Of a DNA stretch of 64,000 bases, positions 1 to 8,898 are shown piece after piece. How positions within the stretch are numbered: position 1 is the stretch's first letter; the number at the start of each line of letters is the position of its first letter. The notes beneath the pieces were generated by a model. That model was not told the DNA's origin. It made no database searches and saw nothing but the letters and a program-made list of their open reading frames with translations. Source of the DNA: Streptomyces sp. ISL-87 (GTDB lineage Bacteria; Actinomycetota; Actinomycetes; Streptomycetales; Streptomycetaceae); assembly GCF_018614095.1 (NCBI RefSeq), contig NZ_JAGGOY010000061.1:18506-82505 (forward strand). Reading direction: 5' to 3'. Made by a program: the position numbers and the translations under genes.

Positions 1-27
1 CGACCCGGTGAACCTTTCCGGACACCC

Positions 28-1563
28 CTAGCCGCGCAGGGCCCGCAGCGGGTTCGGCAGCGGCAGGTACCGCGCGTCCGCGCCGTCCGCCCGGGTCCAG
101 CGCAGCAGCAGATTCGTCTTGGCCGGCAGGGCCGGGCCGTCAAGCAGGTCCCCGATCTCCGGGAGCCCGCCGCGTCCGGCGTCGTAGCGGAGGAACTCCT
201 CGCGGACCGCCGGCCACACCAGCGCGGCCATGTCCGGATGCCGCTCGGCCAGGGCCCCCGCGACCTCGGCCAGGTGGTTGACGACCAGGCAGTACACGAG
301 TCGCTGCCAGGCCGCCGCCCGCGGCAGGTCCGGCGGGAGCTTCACCCCTTCCGCGTCCCGGAAGAGCGCCTGCACCGGCGTCCCCTGGGCGTCGACCGCC
401 ACCAGCGTGTTCTGCAGGTGGGCCTCCAGCACGATCCCGTGCCGGGCGAAGAGTTCCAGCACCGGGGGCACGACATGGCGCAGATACGCCCGCCACCACC
501 CGGCCGGGTCGGCGGTACGGCCCACCGGGCTGCCGTCGAAGCCCTCCGCGAGCGCGGCGGCCAGCAGCGGCGTGGCCCCCGGCTCGCTCTGCGCGTGCAG
601 TCCGTCGCGGACCAGGACGGCGAGTTCCTCGTAGGCGAAGGCGGCGGTGCGGTAGCCCCGGTCGGAGAGCCACGCGGCGTTCGACCCCGAGGCCCGCAGC
701 CCGGCGAAGGCCGCCACGACCGCGGCGTCGGTGCGGCGGAGTCTGAGCAGGTCGTGCCGCCACAGCCGGCGCACGTCGTTGGTGATCCGGACGTCGAGGC
801 TGAACTTGACGAAGAGGTCCGCGGCCGGGTCCGGCACGTACAGGGTCCGGATCGAGGCGGTGGGCCAGGCCGGGAGCCGCCCCGGGCCGAGCCGCAGCAG
901 CCGCCCGTCCGCGAAGGCCTCACGCACCTCCGGCCGGGCGCCGGCCAGGTCCAACTGCCAGGGGTGCGCGGGCAGCAGCCGGTAACCGGCGGGCGCACGC
1001 GGGCCGTCGAGGGCGACGGCGAGGGAGTCGATCGAGCGGGCGGCGGCCGGGCCGCCCTCCTCGACGAGCTGGTCTTCGCGCAGCCCCAGGAAGACCAGCG
1101 GGAAGCGGGCATGGGCCTCGGGGGCGTACGGCAGCCAGCTCGCGGCCGGCCCGCCGCCCCGGGCCTTGGGGGCCGGGTGGTGCGGATGCCCCATGACCAG
1201 GGACTGCTCGGAGAGGACGTACGGGTCCGCCGGGGGATCGGCCGCGGCCCGGGCGGCCAGCAGCGCGGCGACGGTGTTGCGGCTGTCGGCTATCTCGGCC
1301 GGCAGCTCGTCGTTGGAGGCGCCCGTGTACTGGCGCAGTTCGTCGGAGGTGAGCTTGACCAGTTCGGTGTGGCTGAGCGGATGCCAGCCGTCCACCGTGC
1401 GCAGTTCGGGGCGTACGGGCCGGCGCCCGCCGCCCACCCGCAGCAGCCGCCCGCTGCCGCGCAGCTGGTGGACGCCCTCGCCCTCGGGCCGGGCCGCCTC
1501 CCGCAGCAGGCAGTTCAGCAGCGGGGTCGCGGCGTACGCGTCGGCGGCGGCGTTGAGATCCAC
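28..1563 (-). CDS. IucA/IucC-family siderophore synthetase (NIS synthetase)
   Basis: Adenylate-forming condensing enzyme of NRPS-independent siderophore synthesis, joining a carboxylic acid (often citrate-derived) to an amine or alcohol in the cytoplasm. Seen: N-terminal TPLLNCLLRE, mid-protein HPWQ, the KFSLDVRITNDVRR segment and GIVLEAHLQN, all family hallmarks; about 511 aa. The start is uncertain. I chose GTG 1563 because homology begins just after it (VDLNAAADAY); an in-frame ATG at 1659 would add 32 residues but would lie in the palindrome shared with the divergent gene. No strong Shine-Dalgarno precedes either. A second NIS synthetase is transcribed divergently, so the two probably act in one pathway whose remaining genes would lie left of the window. 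Substrates cannot be read from sequence. Confidence 0.87.
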   Translation of the reverse strand: MDLNAAADAYAATPLLNCLLREAARPEGEGVHQLRGSGRLLRVGGGRRPVRPELRTVDGWHPLSHTELVKLTSDELRQYTGASNDELPAEIADSRNTVAALLAARAAADPPADPYVLSEQSLVMGHPHHPAPKARGGGPAASWLPYAPEAHARFPLVFLGLREDQLVEEGGPAAARSIDSLAVALDGPRAPAGYRLLPAHPWQLDLAGARPEVREAFADGRLLRLGPGRLPAWPTASIRTLYVPDPAADLFVKFSLDVRITNDVRRLWRHDLLRLRRTDAAVVAAFAGLRASGSNAAWLSDRGYRTAAFAYEELAVLVRDGLHAQSEPGATPLLAAALAEGFDGSPVGRTADPAGWWRAYLRHVVPPVLELFARHGIVLEAHLQNTLVAVDAQGTPVQALFRDAEGVKLPPDLPRAAAWQRLVYCLVVNHLAEVAGALAERHPDMAALVWPAVREEFLRYDAGRGGLPEIGDLLDGPALPAKTNLLLRWTRADGADARYLPLPNPLRALRG

Positions 1564-1642
1564 TGATTGCACCGGTCCCGTCGTCCATCGGGTGTGCCGG
1601 AGTTCGCAGGGTGTGCCACCGGCCGTGATCTTCAGTATCCGC

Positions 1643-1660
1643 GATGATGACGTGATCATC
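1643..1660. promoter_or_regulatory. 18-bp palindrome between the divergent siderophore synthetase genes
   Basis: GATGATGACGTGATCATC is a dyad with eight matching bases per arm and only one mismatched pair, placed between two divergent genes. It is a plausible operator. It does not resemble the Streptomyces DmdR iron box, which I looked for and did not find here. It overlaps the alternative ATG of the leftward gene. Confidence 0.4.
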
Positions 1661-1689
1661 AGCTCAGGCGATGCGAGAGGAGCAGGGCC

Positions 1690-3240
1690 CTGGACCACAG
1701 CACGCACATCTCAGCCTCCCCGGCCGAGGAGGCCGTCGCCGGCGCTCTGGCCGACGGGCCGGCCGAAGGCCCGGCCGGCGCGCGCACCGCTCTCGGACCG
1801 GCGTACGCCGCCGCCCTGCCCGGTGCGCGCGCGGCCGTGCTGACCCGGCTGTGGCGGGCACTGGCCCACGAACCCCTGCCGTGGGTGACGGGCCGCGAGC
1901 GGGGTTCCGGTTCGCTGGCCCTGCGGCTGGCGGGGGGCGGGCGGCTGGAGGGGCCGCTGCCGGATCCGTACGCGACCGGGGCCTACGTCACCGAGGTACG
2001 CCTCGACGGCCGGCCGTACGGGCAGGCCGCGCGGCTGATGGCGGCGCTGGAGGTGGCGCACGGCTCCGAGTTCGCCGCCGAGCTGGACGACAGCACCGCC
2101 TCGCTGGCACTGTCCCGGGCCGGGCGGCCCGCCGTGGACGAGGCGCCGCCGCAGACCACGTGGCAGTGGGAGCAGCGGGTGGTCGACGGACACCCGTACC
2201 ACCCCAACTGCCGCTCCCGGCCGGGCTTCTCGGTGGCCGAACAGCTGGCGTACGCACCCGAGCACCGGCCGGTCGTGGAGCTCGGGCTGGTCGCCGTACC
2301 GGCCGGGGAGTGCCTGGTCACCGGCGCCTGGCCGGCGGAGCTGCGCGACGGCGGGCGGCTCCTGGTGCCGGTGCACCCGTGGCAGGCGGAACACGTGCTG
2401 AAGCGGGAGGAGGTGCGCCCCGGGTTCGCGGCGCATCCGCTGATGGCCCTGCGCACCCTGGCCCCGGTCGGGGGCGGTGCTCACGTCAAGACGGCTCTGA
2501 GCACCCGGCTGACCTCCTCGGTGCGTGACATCTCCGTCTACTCCATCGAGACGGCCGCCGCGGTCTCCGCCTTCGCGCAGGCACTGGCCGAACGGCTCGA
2601 CGGGCGCCTGCACATCACTCGCACCCTGGGCGCCGCGACCGCGTACAGCCCGGACCTGGCCGCCGTGCTGCGCGAGCCGCCCGAGATGTACGCCGGCACC
2701 GCCGCGGGCGAGCGGGTCGTCCCGGTGGCGGCTCTCGCCGGTACTCCCTTCGCCCGGTCGGCGCACTGGCGGGCCGCCTTCGCCCGCCTCGCGCTGTCGG
2801 TGTGCTTGCGGATACTGGACCTCGGTGTGGCGCTGGAGGCCCACGGCCAGAACCTCCTCGTGGTCCTCTCCCCCGCCGGCGCGCCGCTCCGGCTGGTCTA
2901 CCGCGATCTCGCCGACATCAGGATCAGCCCGGCCCGGCTCGCCCGGCACGGCCTGCCGGTGCCCCCGCTGTCCGGCCGGCTGATCACCGACGATGTGACC
3001 GTGCTGCGGCGCAAGCTGTTCGGCTCGCTGCTGACCGGGGCCCTCGGGGCCACGGCGGGCTCGGCCGCGGCCCTCGGCGAAGACCTCACCCGGGCGGTGG
3101 CCGGCCTCCCGCCCACCGCGGACACCGAGGCCCTGCTGACCGGGCCGCTGCCGGCCAAGGCGCTGACCCTGATGCGGCTGAGCCCCGGCGTTCCGGGCGA
3201 TCAGTGGGCCGAACTGCCGAACCCGCTGACCGGGAGGTGA
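1690..3240 (+). CDS. IucA/IucC-family siderophore synthetase, probable CTG start
   Basis: Second NIS synthetase, divergent from the first. Seen: VPVHPWQ, VKTALSTRLTSSVRDIS, GVALEAHGQN and LVYRDLADIRI, the conserved ATP/carboxylate-binding signatures. The start is unusual. The first ATG/GTG/TTG in frame is GTG 1837, yet the 49 residues upstream (ending AALPGARAAVLTRLWRALAH) look like genuine family sequence, and an in-frame stop lies at 1645-1647. The best start is CTG 1690, seven bases after GAGAGGAG at 1675-1682, giving about 516 aa. A frameshift near the 5' end is the alternative; the ATG at 1671 is out of frame. The pairing recalls the two-synthetase siderophore locus of S. coelicolor (SCO5799-5801), but this is from memory. 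Confidence 0.85.
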   Translation: MDHSTHISASPAEEAVAGALADGPAEGPAGARTALGPAYAAALPGARAAVLTRLWRALAHEPLPWVTGRERGSGSLALRLAGGGRLEGPLPDPYATGAYVTEVRLDGRPYGQAARLMAALEVAHGSEFAAELDDSTASLALSRAGRPAVDEAPPQTTWQWEQRVVDGHPYHPNCRSRPGFSVAEQLAYAPEHRPVVELGLVAVPAGECLVTGAWPAELRDGGRLLVPVHPWQAEHVLKREEVRPGFAAHPLMALRTLAPVGGGAHVKTALSTRLTSSVRDISVYSIETAAAVSAFAQALAERLDGRLHITRTLGAATAYSPDLAAVLREPPEMYAGTAAGERVVPVAALAGTPFARSAHWRAAFARLALSVCLRILDLGVALEAHGQNLLVVLSPAGAPLRLVYRDLADIRISPARLARHGLPVPPLSGRLITDDVTVLRRKLFGSLLTGALGATAGSAAALGEDLTRAVAGLPPTADTEALLTGPLPAKALTLMRLSPGVPGDQWAELPNPLTGR

Positions 3241-3271
3241 GCGGCAGGGTGGGCGGCTACTGTCAAGAGAC

Positions 3272-4012
3272 ATGAGCGAGACCTCGTACCTGAATGCCGT
3301 ACGGGCGTCCTACGACGCCGTCGCCGTCGACTACGCCCGGCTGCTCAGCGCCGAGCTGGGCCGCAAACCGCTGGACCGGGCGATGCTCGCCGCGTTCGCC
3401 GAGTACGTGCGCGGCCAGGGCGGAGGCGACACCGATGGCGGGGGGAGCCGGGCCGTCGCGGACCTGGGCTGCGGCCCGGGCCGGGTGACGGCCTATCTGG
3501 ACGCCCTCGGCGTCCGCGCCTTCGGCGTCGACCTGTCTCCGGCGATGGTGGCGGTGGCCCGCCGGACCTATCCGGGGCTTCGGTTCGAGGTGGGCTCGAT
3601 GGCCGCGCTGGACGTGGCGGACGGCGTGCTCGGAGGCGTCCTGGCCTGGTACTCCACGGTGCACACCCCGCCGGGGGAACTGCCGCCGGTGTTCGCGGAG
3701 TTCGCCCGGGTACTGGCGCCGGGCGGGTACGTACTGATCGCGTTCAAGGCCGGGGACGAGCGGTTCCGGCTGGAACACGCGTACGGCCATCCGGTGGACC
3801 TCGAGGTGTACTGGACCCCGCCCGACCGGATCGCGGCCCTGCTGGCCGACGCCGGACTCGCCGAGGTGGCCCGCCTGGTGCGGGAGCCCGACGCCCACGA
3901 GAGGTCCCCGCAGGGCTTCCTGCTGGCCCGCAAGTCCCCCGGCTCTGCCGGAACCCCTGGAACCCCTGGAACCCCTGGAGCCCCCGGATCCAACGGATCC
4001 CCCGGCGTCTAA
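3272..4012 (+). CDS. Class I SAM-dependent methyltransferase
   Basis: Predicted cytosolic methyltransferase of the type-11 fold, 246 aa. Seen: motif I VADLGCGPGRVTAYLDALG binding SAM, the acidic strand-2 residue in FGVDLSPAMV, and the post-motif region FARVLAPGGYVLIAFKAG. The last 25 residues are a glycine/proline/threonine tail made by a short DNA repeat (ggaacccct), unlike the family and probably disordered. The gene starts 31 bp after the siderophore synthetase stop on the same strand, so it may be co-transcribed and could methylate a siderophore precursor, but nothing in the sequence fixes the substrate. Confidence 0.82.
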   Translation: MSETSYLNAVRASYDAVAVDYARLLSAELGRKPLDRAMLAAFAEYVRGQGGGDTDGGGSRAVADLGCGPGRVTAYLDALGVRAFGVDLSPAMVAVARRTYPGLRFEVGSMAALDVADGVLGGVLAWYSTVHTPPGELPPVFAEFARVLAPGGYVLIAFKAGDERFRLEHAYGHPVDLEVYWTPPDRIAALLADAGLAEVARLVREPDAHERSPQGFLLARKSPGSAGTPGTPGTPGAPGSNGSPGV

Positions 4013-4077
4013 GGCGTTCCGTCGGCGGGGCAGGCCCCGGGCACGCCCCCCCGGCGGACCAGCCGTCGTTACACCCG

Positions 4078-4106
4078 GCGTGGGCCGTTCGGGGGACAGC
4101 CCACGC
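4078..4106 (+). terminator. Possible hairpin terminator
   Basis: GCGTGGGC and GCCCACGC form an 8-bp perfect stem with a 13-nt loop in the gap between the methyltransferase and the flavoenzyme. There is no U-tract, as is common in Streptomyces. It is weak by itself. Confidence 0.3.
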
Positions 4107-4158
4107 TCCGTGGGCCCGCCTTCGCTCCGATCCGGCCGGACGGTGGCAGGAAAGAGGG

Positions 4159-5673
4159 ATGAGCCTCCACCGCCGCCGGGTCCTGGGAAGCGCGGCCGCC
4201 GCCGTCCTCGCCACCGCCGGGGCGGCTCCGCGGCGCCGGGGCCCGGATTTCGGGGCGCTCGCCCGGGCCGTGGAAGGGCGGGTGGTACTCCCGGGCGACC
4301 GTGACTACGCCGAGGCCCGGCAGCTGTTCCAGCCCCGCTACGACTCCGTCGCGCCGGCCGCGGTGGCCTATCCCGCGCACGCCGGCGATGTGGCCGCCTG
4401 CCTGGACTTCGCCCGCCGGTCCGCCGTGCCGGTGGTACCGCGCGGTGGCGGCCACAGTTACGCCGGCTGGTCCACCTGCGCCGCCGGGCTCGTCATCGAC
4501 ACCGGCGCCATGGCGGCGGTCGTGGCCGACTGCTCCGGCGTACGGATCGGCGCGGGGGCCAGGCTCGGTGACGTCAACGCCTCCCTCGCGGGGCGGGGCC
4601 TGGGCATCCCGACCGGGCTCTGCCCCTCCGTCGGCATCGCCGGGCTCGCCCTCGGCGGCGGGCTGGGCCTGGCCTCCCGGGCGTACGGCACCACCGCCGA
4701 CCGGCTCACCGGCGCACAGGTGGTCACCCCCGACGGGGTCGTCCGCGAGGCCGGCGCCGACCGGGACCAGGACCTGTACTGGGCGCTGCGCGGCGGCGGT
4801 GGCGGAAACTTCGGGGTGGTCACCGAATTCCGCTTCCGCTCCCACCCGGTCGCGGACTGTGCCTTCGCCGAACTGCACTGGCCCGGCGCCGGCTCCGCGG
4901 CAGTACTGGGCGGCTGGCAGCGCTGGCTGGGCGGGCTGCCCGACCCCTTCTGGAGCCAGGTCGAGTTCGTGGTCGGGGCCGGGCCCGCGGCCGTCCCCGC
5001 GGTCCGCGTGGTGTGCCTCGACGGGCGCGCCGAGCTGGAGCGGCAACTGACCCGGCTGTCCGACCTGGTCGGCGGGCAGCCGCAGGACAGCTGGATCGCC
5101 GTACGGAGCTACGGGGACACCGTGCGGGCAATGTCCGGCTGCCTGGAGCAGAGCGCCGCGCAGTGCCGCCTCCCGGGTCTGCTGCCCGGCCACGACCCGC
5201 AGGGGCGGCTGGGGCGGGACTCGTACGCCGCCCGCTCCGACTTCTGGACCGGCGGCGGGCTCACGGAGGCGGCGGTCGCGGCGGTGCTGGACGCCGTCCG
5301 GCGGTATCCGGCGGCCGTACCGCCCGGCGGGATCGGGGTGGTCCAGTTCGACGGGGTGTGCGGCGGCGCCGTGAACCGGGTGCCGGCCGCCGGGACCGCC
5401 TTCGTACACCGTGACAGTGCCTTCCTGGCGCAGTACCTCGCCTACTGGCCGCCGTCCGCGCCGGCCGCCGACGTGGCCCGCCATCAGGGCTGGCTCGACG
5501 GGCTCTGGCAGGACCTGCGCCCCTGGGCGAGCGGCCGCGCGTACCAGAACTACACCGACCCGAAGCTCGGCGGCTGGCGCGAGGCCTACTACGGCCCCAA
5601 CCTGCCCCGGCTGGAAGGCGTCCGGCGGGCCTACGACCCCGGGCGCCTCTTCCGTTTCCCCCATGCCGTCTAG
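4159..5673 (+). CDS. Exported FAD-binding oxidoreductase, BBE type
   Basis: Berberine-bridge-enzyme-like flavoprotein, 504 aa. Seen: N-terminal RRR followed by a hydrophobic Ala-rich stretch (Tat-like signal); FAD-binding PCMH domain with RGGGHSYAGW, whose His carries FAD in BBE enzymes, and GLCPSVGIAGLALGGG, whose Cys is the second FAD attachment site. Both are present, so bicovalent FAD is expected. The C-terminal BBE signature YQNYTDPKLGGWREAYYG is intact. Family members oxidise sugars, alcohols or alkaloid-like substrates with O2; the substrate here is unknown. A good Shine-Dalgarno (gaaagaggg) sits just before the ATG. The gene stands alone in its direction, 146 bp after the methyltransferase. 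Confidence 0.88.
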   Translation: MSLHRRRVLGSAAAAVLATAGAAPRRRGPDFGALARAVEGRVVLPGDRDYAEARQLFQPRYDSVAPAAVAYPAHAGDVAACLDFARRSAVPVVPRGGGHSYAGWSTCAAGLVIDTGAMAAVVADCSGVRIGAGARLGDVNASLAGRGLGIPTGLCPSVGIAGLALGGGLGLASRAYGTTADRLTGAQVVTPDGVVREAGADRDQDLYWALRGGGGGNFGVVTEFRFRSHPVADCAFAELHWPGAGSAAVLGGWQRWLGGLPDPFWSQVEFVVGAGPAAVPAVRVVCLDGRAELERQLTRLSDLVGGQPQDSWIAVRSYGDTVRAMSGCLEQSAAQCRLPGLLPGHDPQGRLGRDSYAARSDFWTGGGLTEAAVAAVLDAVRRYPAAVPPGGIGVVQFDGVCGGAVNRVPAAGTAFVHRDSAFLAQYLAYWPPSAPAADVARHQGWLDGLWQDLRPWASGRAYQNYTDPKLGGWREAYYGPNLPRLEGVRRAYDPGRLFRFPHAV

Positions 5674-5730
5674 CCGGACACCCTCTAGGGCTGCCGTGTC
5701 CACGCCGAACACGACGAAGAGGAGCACGAC

Positions 5731-6663
5731 ATGCGACGCACGTTGACGGTGGCGGTGGCCACGGCCGCACTGATGCTGGTCGGCGGCCCCCTGCCGGTGG
5801 CCGAGGCCGGGGTCGAGGCCGTCCCCGGCCGCTGGTCCGCGCGCGAGGCCGAGGCCTTCTGGACGCCCGAGCGGATGGCCTCCGCCGCCCCCGTGGCGGC
5901 GCCGGGGGCTCCGACCGCCGCCGAACCCGGCACGGGCGAGGACTTCGACGGTATCCCGGTCGTCGGGCGGATGTTCGTCATGAAGGGCGCGGGCGCCTAC
6001 TTCTGCACCGCGAGCGTGGTCGCCTCCCCGGGCCACGACCTCGTGCTGAGCGCGGCGCACTGCCTGCTGGGCACGGATGCCCGGCAGGTGGCCTTCGTAC
6101 CGCTGTACACGCGCGAGGAACCGCAGCCGTACGGCATGTTCCCGGTCCTGCGCGATGCCGGCGGGCGCTCACAGGTGTGGATCGACCCGCGCTACCCGCG
6201 CGACGGGCCGGATCTGGCGGCCACCCTCGACGTGGCCTTCGCCCAGGTGGGACCGGATGCGGAGGGCCGGCCCGTGGAGGAGGTGGTCGGGGCGAACCGC
6301 CTGGTCGCCAATGCCGGTTTCACGCACCCGAGGGTCGAGCTGATCGGCTATCCGGCATCGGCCCCGCGGCCGCGCCGGTGCCAGAACCGGACGACCAAGT
6401 TCACCAGCACCGACCCCGGGATCCCCGGGTCGTTTCTGCGGATCGACTGCACCGGGTATCCAGGCGGTACCAGCGGCGGTCCGTTCCTCACGCACTACGA
6501 CCCGTGGACCGGAACCGGCGACGTGGTCGGGGTCATCGGCGGCTGGAACACGGGCGGGAACACCGCCGACACCTCATACAGCTCCTACTTCGGCGCGGAG
6601 ATCAGGAAGTTGTACGAGACAGCGGTTGCCGGGGCTGCGGTTGCCGGGGAAGCGGCGGTGTGA
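5731..6663 (+). CDS. Secreted trypsin-like serine protease
   Basis: Chymotrypsin-fold (S1/V8-like) peptidase, 310 aa. Seen: signal peptide MRRTLTVAVATAALMLVGG ending near VAEA; catalytic His in VLSAAHC, Asp in TLDVAFAQV, and Ser in GYPGGTSGGPF. Two further Cys (NRT-flanking CQ and IDC) could form disulfides with the His-loop Cys. The region between signal and protease core (about residues 28-75) is Ala/Pro-rich and may be a propeptide. GAAGAGGAG precedes the ATG at good spacing. The 3' end overlaps the convergent downstream gene by 62 bp. Substrate specificity is unknown. Confidence 0.9.
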   Translation: MRRTLTVAVATAALMLVGGPLPVAEAGVEAVPGRWSAREAEAFWTPERMASAAPVAAPGAPTAAEPGTGEDFDGIPVVGRMFVMKGAGAYFCTASVVASPGHDLVLSAAHCLLGTDARQVAFVPLYTREEPQPYGMFPVLRDAGGRSQVWIDPRYPRDGPDLAATLDVAFAQVGPDAEGRPVEEVVGANRLVANAGFTHPRVELIGYPASAPRPRRCQNRTTKFTSTDPGIPGSFLRIDCTGYPGGTSGGPFLTHYDPWTGTGDVVGVIGGWNTGGNTADTSYSSYFGAEIRKLYETAVAGAAVAGEAAV

Positions 6664-7003
6664 CCACCCGCTCCCAGCGGGTCCGGCGCGGGTTCCCGAC
6701 CGTGCGCGGGGTGCTCGGGAGCCCCTCGGTGGTCAGTGTGTCCGGCGGCGACAGGGCCAACTGGCGGCGCAGATCGGCCAGGGCGGCGTGGACCGGCCCG
6801 AGGATGACCTCCGCGCGGGGGTGGATGTGCGCGAGGGCGTGCGCGGTGGTCTCAATGGCCGCGTCCTCGGCCGCGGTCCGGCTCCACCCGCCGGGCCCGT
6901 CGGCGCGCCAGGGCGCGACGGCGTCGTAAAGGTGGCAGGCGGCATCGGCCGCGGCGTCGGCCCGTTCTCCGACGCCCGGCGCCGCGATGATCGGCAGCTC
7001 CAT
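6602..7003 (-). CDS. Hypothetical protein (133 aa)
   Basis: Not recognised. It is accepted as a gene because third codon positions are almost all G/C over the first 100 codons and the composition is protein-like: helical segments such as TAAEDAAIETTAHALAHIHP and ILGPVHAALADLRRQLAL, followed by a basic, proline-rich tail. It begins MELPIIAAPGVGERAD. No signal peptide or membrane segment. Its tail overlaps the convergent protease gene by 62 bp, and its 5' side is a repeat tract. No good ribosome binding site is seen, so the start could be slightly different. Confidence 0.6.
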   Translation of the reverse strand: MELPIIAAPGVGERADAAADAACHLYDAVAPWRADGPGGWSRTAAEDAAIETTAHALAHIHPRAEVILGPVHAALADLRRQLALSPPDTLTTEGLPSTPRTVGNPRRTRWERVVTPPLPRQPQPRQPLSRTTS

Positions 7004-7011
7004 GCCAGGTC

Positions 7012-7255
7012 AACGAGCGGAGCCCGCCGGGGGAACGAACGGGGGCCGCCGGGGGAGCGAGCGGAGCCCGCCGGGGGAACGAGCCGCACCGGCCGGGGGA
7101 ACGAACTGGGGCCGGGGCCCTCACCCGGCGCCCTCGCCCGAGGCCGTCACCCGGCGCCCTTTGCCCGGCGCCTCACCCAGCGCCCCGCCCGGCGCCCCGC
7201 CCGGCACCTCACCCGGCGCCCTCGCCCGGCGCCTTTCGCCTGACCCGGCCGGACA
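7012..7255. repeat. Low-complexity GC repeat tract
   Basis: The 300-bp gap between two leftward genes is filled by two degenerate tandem families: about 7012-7110 repeats a gccgccgggggaacga-like unit, and about 7120-7250 repeats acccggcgccc-like units. Direct repeats are adjacent without spacers, so this is not CRISPR. No convincing gene is seen in it. Confidence 0.7.
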
Positions 7256-7303
7256 GCCGACCCCCGCCCGGTCCCATGCGGTCCGGCCGGCAGTGGACAC
7301 TCC

Positions 7304-7846
7304 TCAGCGGATCCGCCGGGCCGCGGCGTGCGCCCCGGCGGTGGCCGCGGCGGCCAGGCCGAGCCCCTTCACGAGGTCGCCCGCCCGTGTCGGCCGCAGG
7401 ACTCCGGCGCGGCGCAGCCGGCCCCGCGCCCACAGGGAGAAGGGGACGACGATCAGCGGGGAGGTGACCACGCCCGGGGTGTAGCCGCGGGTGACGGCGG
7501 ACAGCCCGAGGTGCACGAGCCCGTGCAGGCCGAAACCGTTGAGGGCGGTCTGGTAGAAGGCGGAGCGCCCGCCGGTGCGGTGCCCGTCGGCGGCGGCAGC
7601 GGCGACGACGAGGCCCATCACGCCGACGGCGGTGGCGAATTCACGCCCGTCGACGTTCGTGAAGCGCTGCCACACCCGGTCGGGGACGCGCGGGTGACGC
7701 TCGCGCAGGACGGGCACCCGGGTGCGGGACCACCGCGCCATCGTGGCCACCTCCTCCAGATCGTGCACGGCCCAGGCGGCCAGCAGGCCTAAGGTCGCGG
7801 TGGTGAGGGCTGCGCCGCTCTTCGCCGGTGCGTTCGATTCGCTCAT
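7304..7846 (-). CDS. HXXEE domain-containing membrane protein
   Basis: 180-aa predicted membrane protein with the HXXEE signature (AVHDLEEVATM) in its first helix, further hydrophobic segments (AVGVMGLVVAAAAA, VVTSPLIVVPFSLWA, VKGLGLAAAATAGAHAA) and HGLVHL. Function of the family is not established. The start ATG overlaps the stop of the upstream AEC transporter (ATGA), so the two are translationally coupled. Codon 19 (7790-7792) is TTA, rare in Streptomyces and read by bldA tRNA, so translation may be limited to later development. Confidence 0.8.
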   Translation of the reverse strand: MSESNAPAKSGAALTTATLGLLAAWAVHDLEEVATMARWSRTRVPVLRERHPRVPDRVWQRFTNVDGREFATAVGVMGLVVAAAAADGHRTGGRSAFYQTALNGFGLHGLVHLGLSAVTRGYTPGVVTSPLIVVPFSLWARGRLRRAGVLRPTRAGDLVKGLGLAAAATAGAHAAARRIR

Positions 7847-8790
7847 GAGGCCACAGTCTGCAGCCAGAGGGGCAGCAACAGGAGGGAAACCACTGACGAC
7901 TTGATCACAAGGGAGGCGGACAGGTCCACTCCGACGTCGTAGCGCTGGGCGAAGATGAACAGGTTCTGCGGTGTCGGCATCGCGGCGAGCACGACGAGGT
8001 ACGCGAGCCACGCGCCCCGCACCTCGAAGATGGCCTCGCACACCACCCAGGCCAGCAGCGGAAAGCCCAGGCACTTGCAGGCGATCAGGGCCAGCTCCTC
8101 CCGCGAGGTGCCCCGGACGTTCAGCCCCCGGCCGCCGAGGTGCAGGCCGAGGGCGAACAGGGCCACCGGGGAGGCGCTGTCGCCCACGAAGGCCGCCCCG
8201 TCCAGCACCACCGCCGGGACGTGCACCGAAAGCAGGTTGAGCAGGATGCCCGCGTTGCAGGCGAGGACCAGCGGGGTCGCGAGCGAGGCGCCGACGGCCC
8301 GCGAGAACCGGGTGCCGGGGCCGCCCGCGTCCGGGTCCGCGCGGCCCAGCTCCATGATGGAGATGACGACGAGCGACAGCACGCAGACCTGGAACAGCAG
8401 CACGGGGAAGATCGGTGCGGCCGTCCCGAACACGGTGATGAACACCGGGACGGCGAAGTAGGCCGTGTTCACCTGCACTCCGGCCATCACGCGCAGCGCC
8501 ACGGCACGGGGCTCCCGTATGCCGTAGGCGGCCGTGGCGAGGACGACCGCCAGGACGGCGAGGCCGGCCGCTGCCGCGTAGCCGCCGATCGCCCGCCAGT
8601 TGAACAGGGCGCCGAGATCGCTGGCGTAGATGTTGCCGAAGAGGTAGCAGGGGACGGCGAAGAGGAACGCGTAGTCGGCGAACACCTTGGAGGCCTCGGC
8701 CGGGACGGTCTTGCGGCGTGCGAGCAGCACCCCGCCGAGGAAGGCCAGCAGTACCGGCACCAGCTTCTCGAGTGCGGCTGCCCCGCCCAT
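7843..8790 (-). CDS. AEC-family (auxin efflux carrier) transporter
   Basis: 315-aa polytopic membrane protein of the AEC/BART permease family. Seen: about ten hydrophobic segments, N-terminal LVPVLLAFLGGVLLARR, the central VNTAYFAVPVFITVFG and the C-terminal AAMPTPQNLFIFAQRYD, which matches the family's conserved P-x-x-x-N region near the end. Members export or exchange small organic anions such as malate, but the substrate here is unknown. The ATG is preceded by GGGGGAG. It is the first gene of a two-gene unit with the HXXEE protein (4-bp overlap). Confidence 0.87.
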   Translation of the reverse strand: MGGAAALEKLVPVLLAFLGGVLLARRKTVPAEASKVFADYAFLFAVPCYLFGNIYASDLGALFNWRAIGGYAAAAGLAVLAVVLATAAYGIREPRAVALRVMAGVQVNTAYFAVPVFITVFGTAAPIFPVLLFQVCVLSLVVISIMELGRADPDAGGPGTRFSRAVGASLATPLVLACNAGILLNLLSVHVPAVVLDGAAFVGDSASPVALFALGLHLGGRGLNVRGTSREELALIACKCLGFPLLAWVVCEAIFEVRGAWLAYLVVLAAMPTPQNLFIFAQRYDVGVDLSASLVIKSSVVSLLLLPLWLQTVAS

Positions 8791-8898
8791 GCGTACCGGC
8801 TCCCCCGTGATCGACCGCGAGCAGCCTACCCGTACGCCTCTCGGGGGCCCGATCGCGCATAGGCTGGACCGCCTGAACGACCCGGCCGAGGAGGCCAG

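Noticed and set aside
1564-1689. Iron (DmdR) box in siderophore promoter
   Set aside because: No sequence near the 19-bp DmdR consensus was found by eye.
7012-7255. CRISPR-like array in GC repeat tract
   Set aside because: Repeats are adjacent without unique spacers and degenerate; no cas genes.
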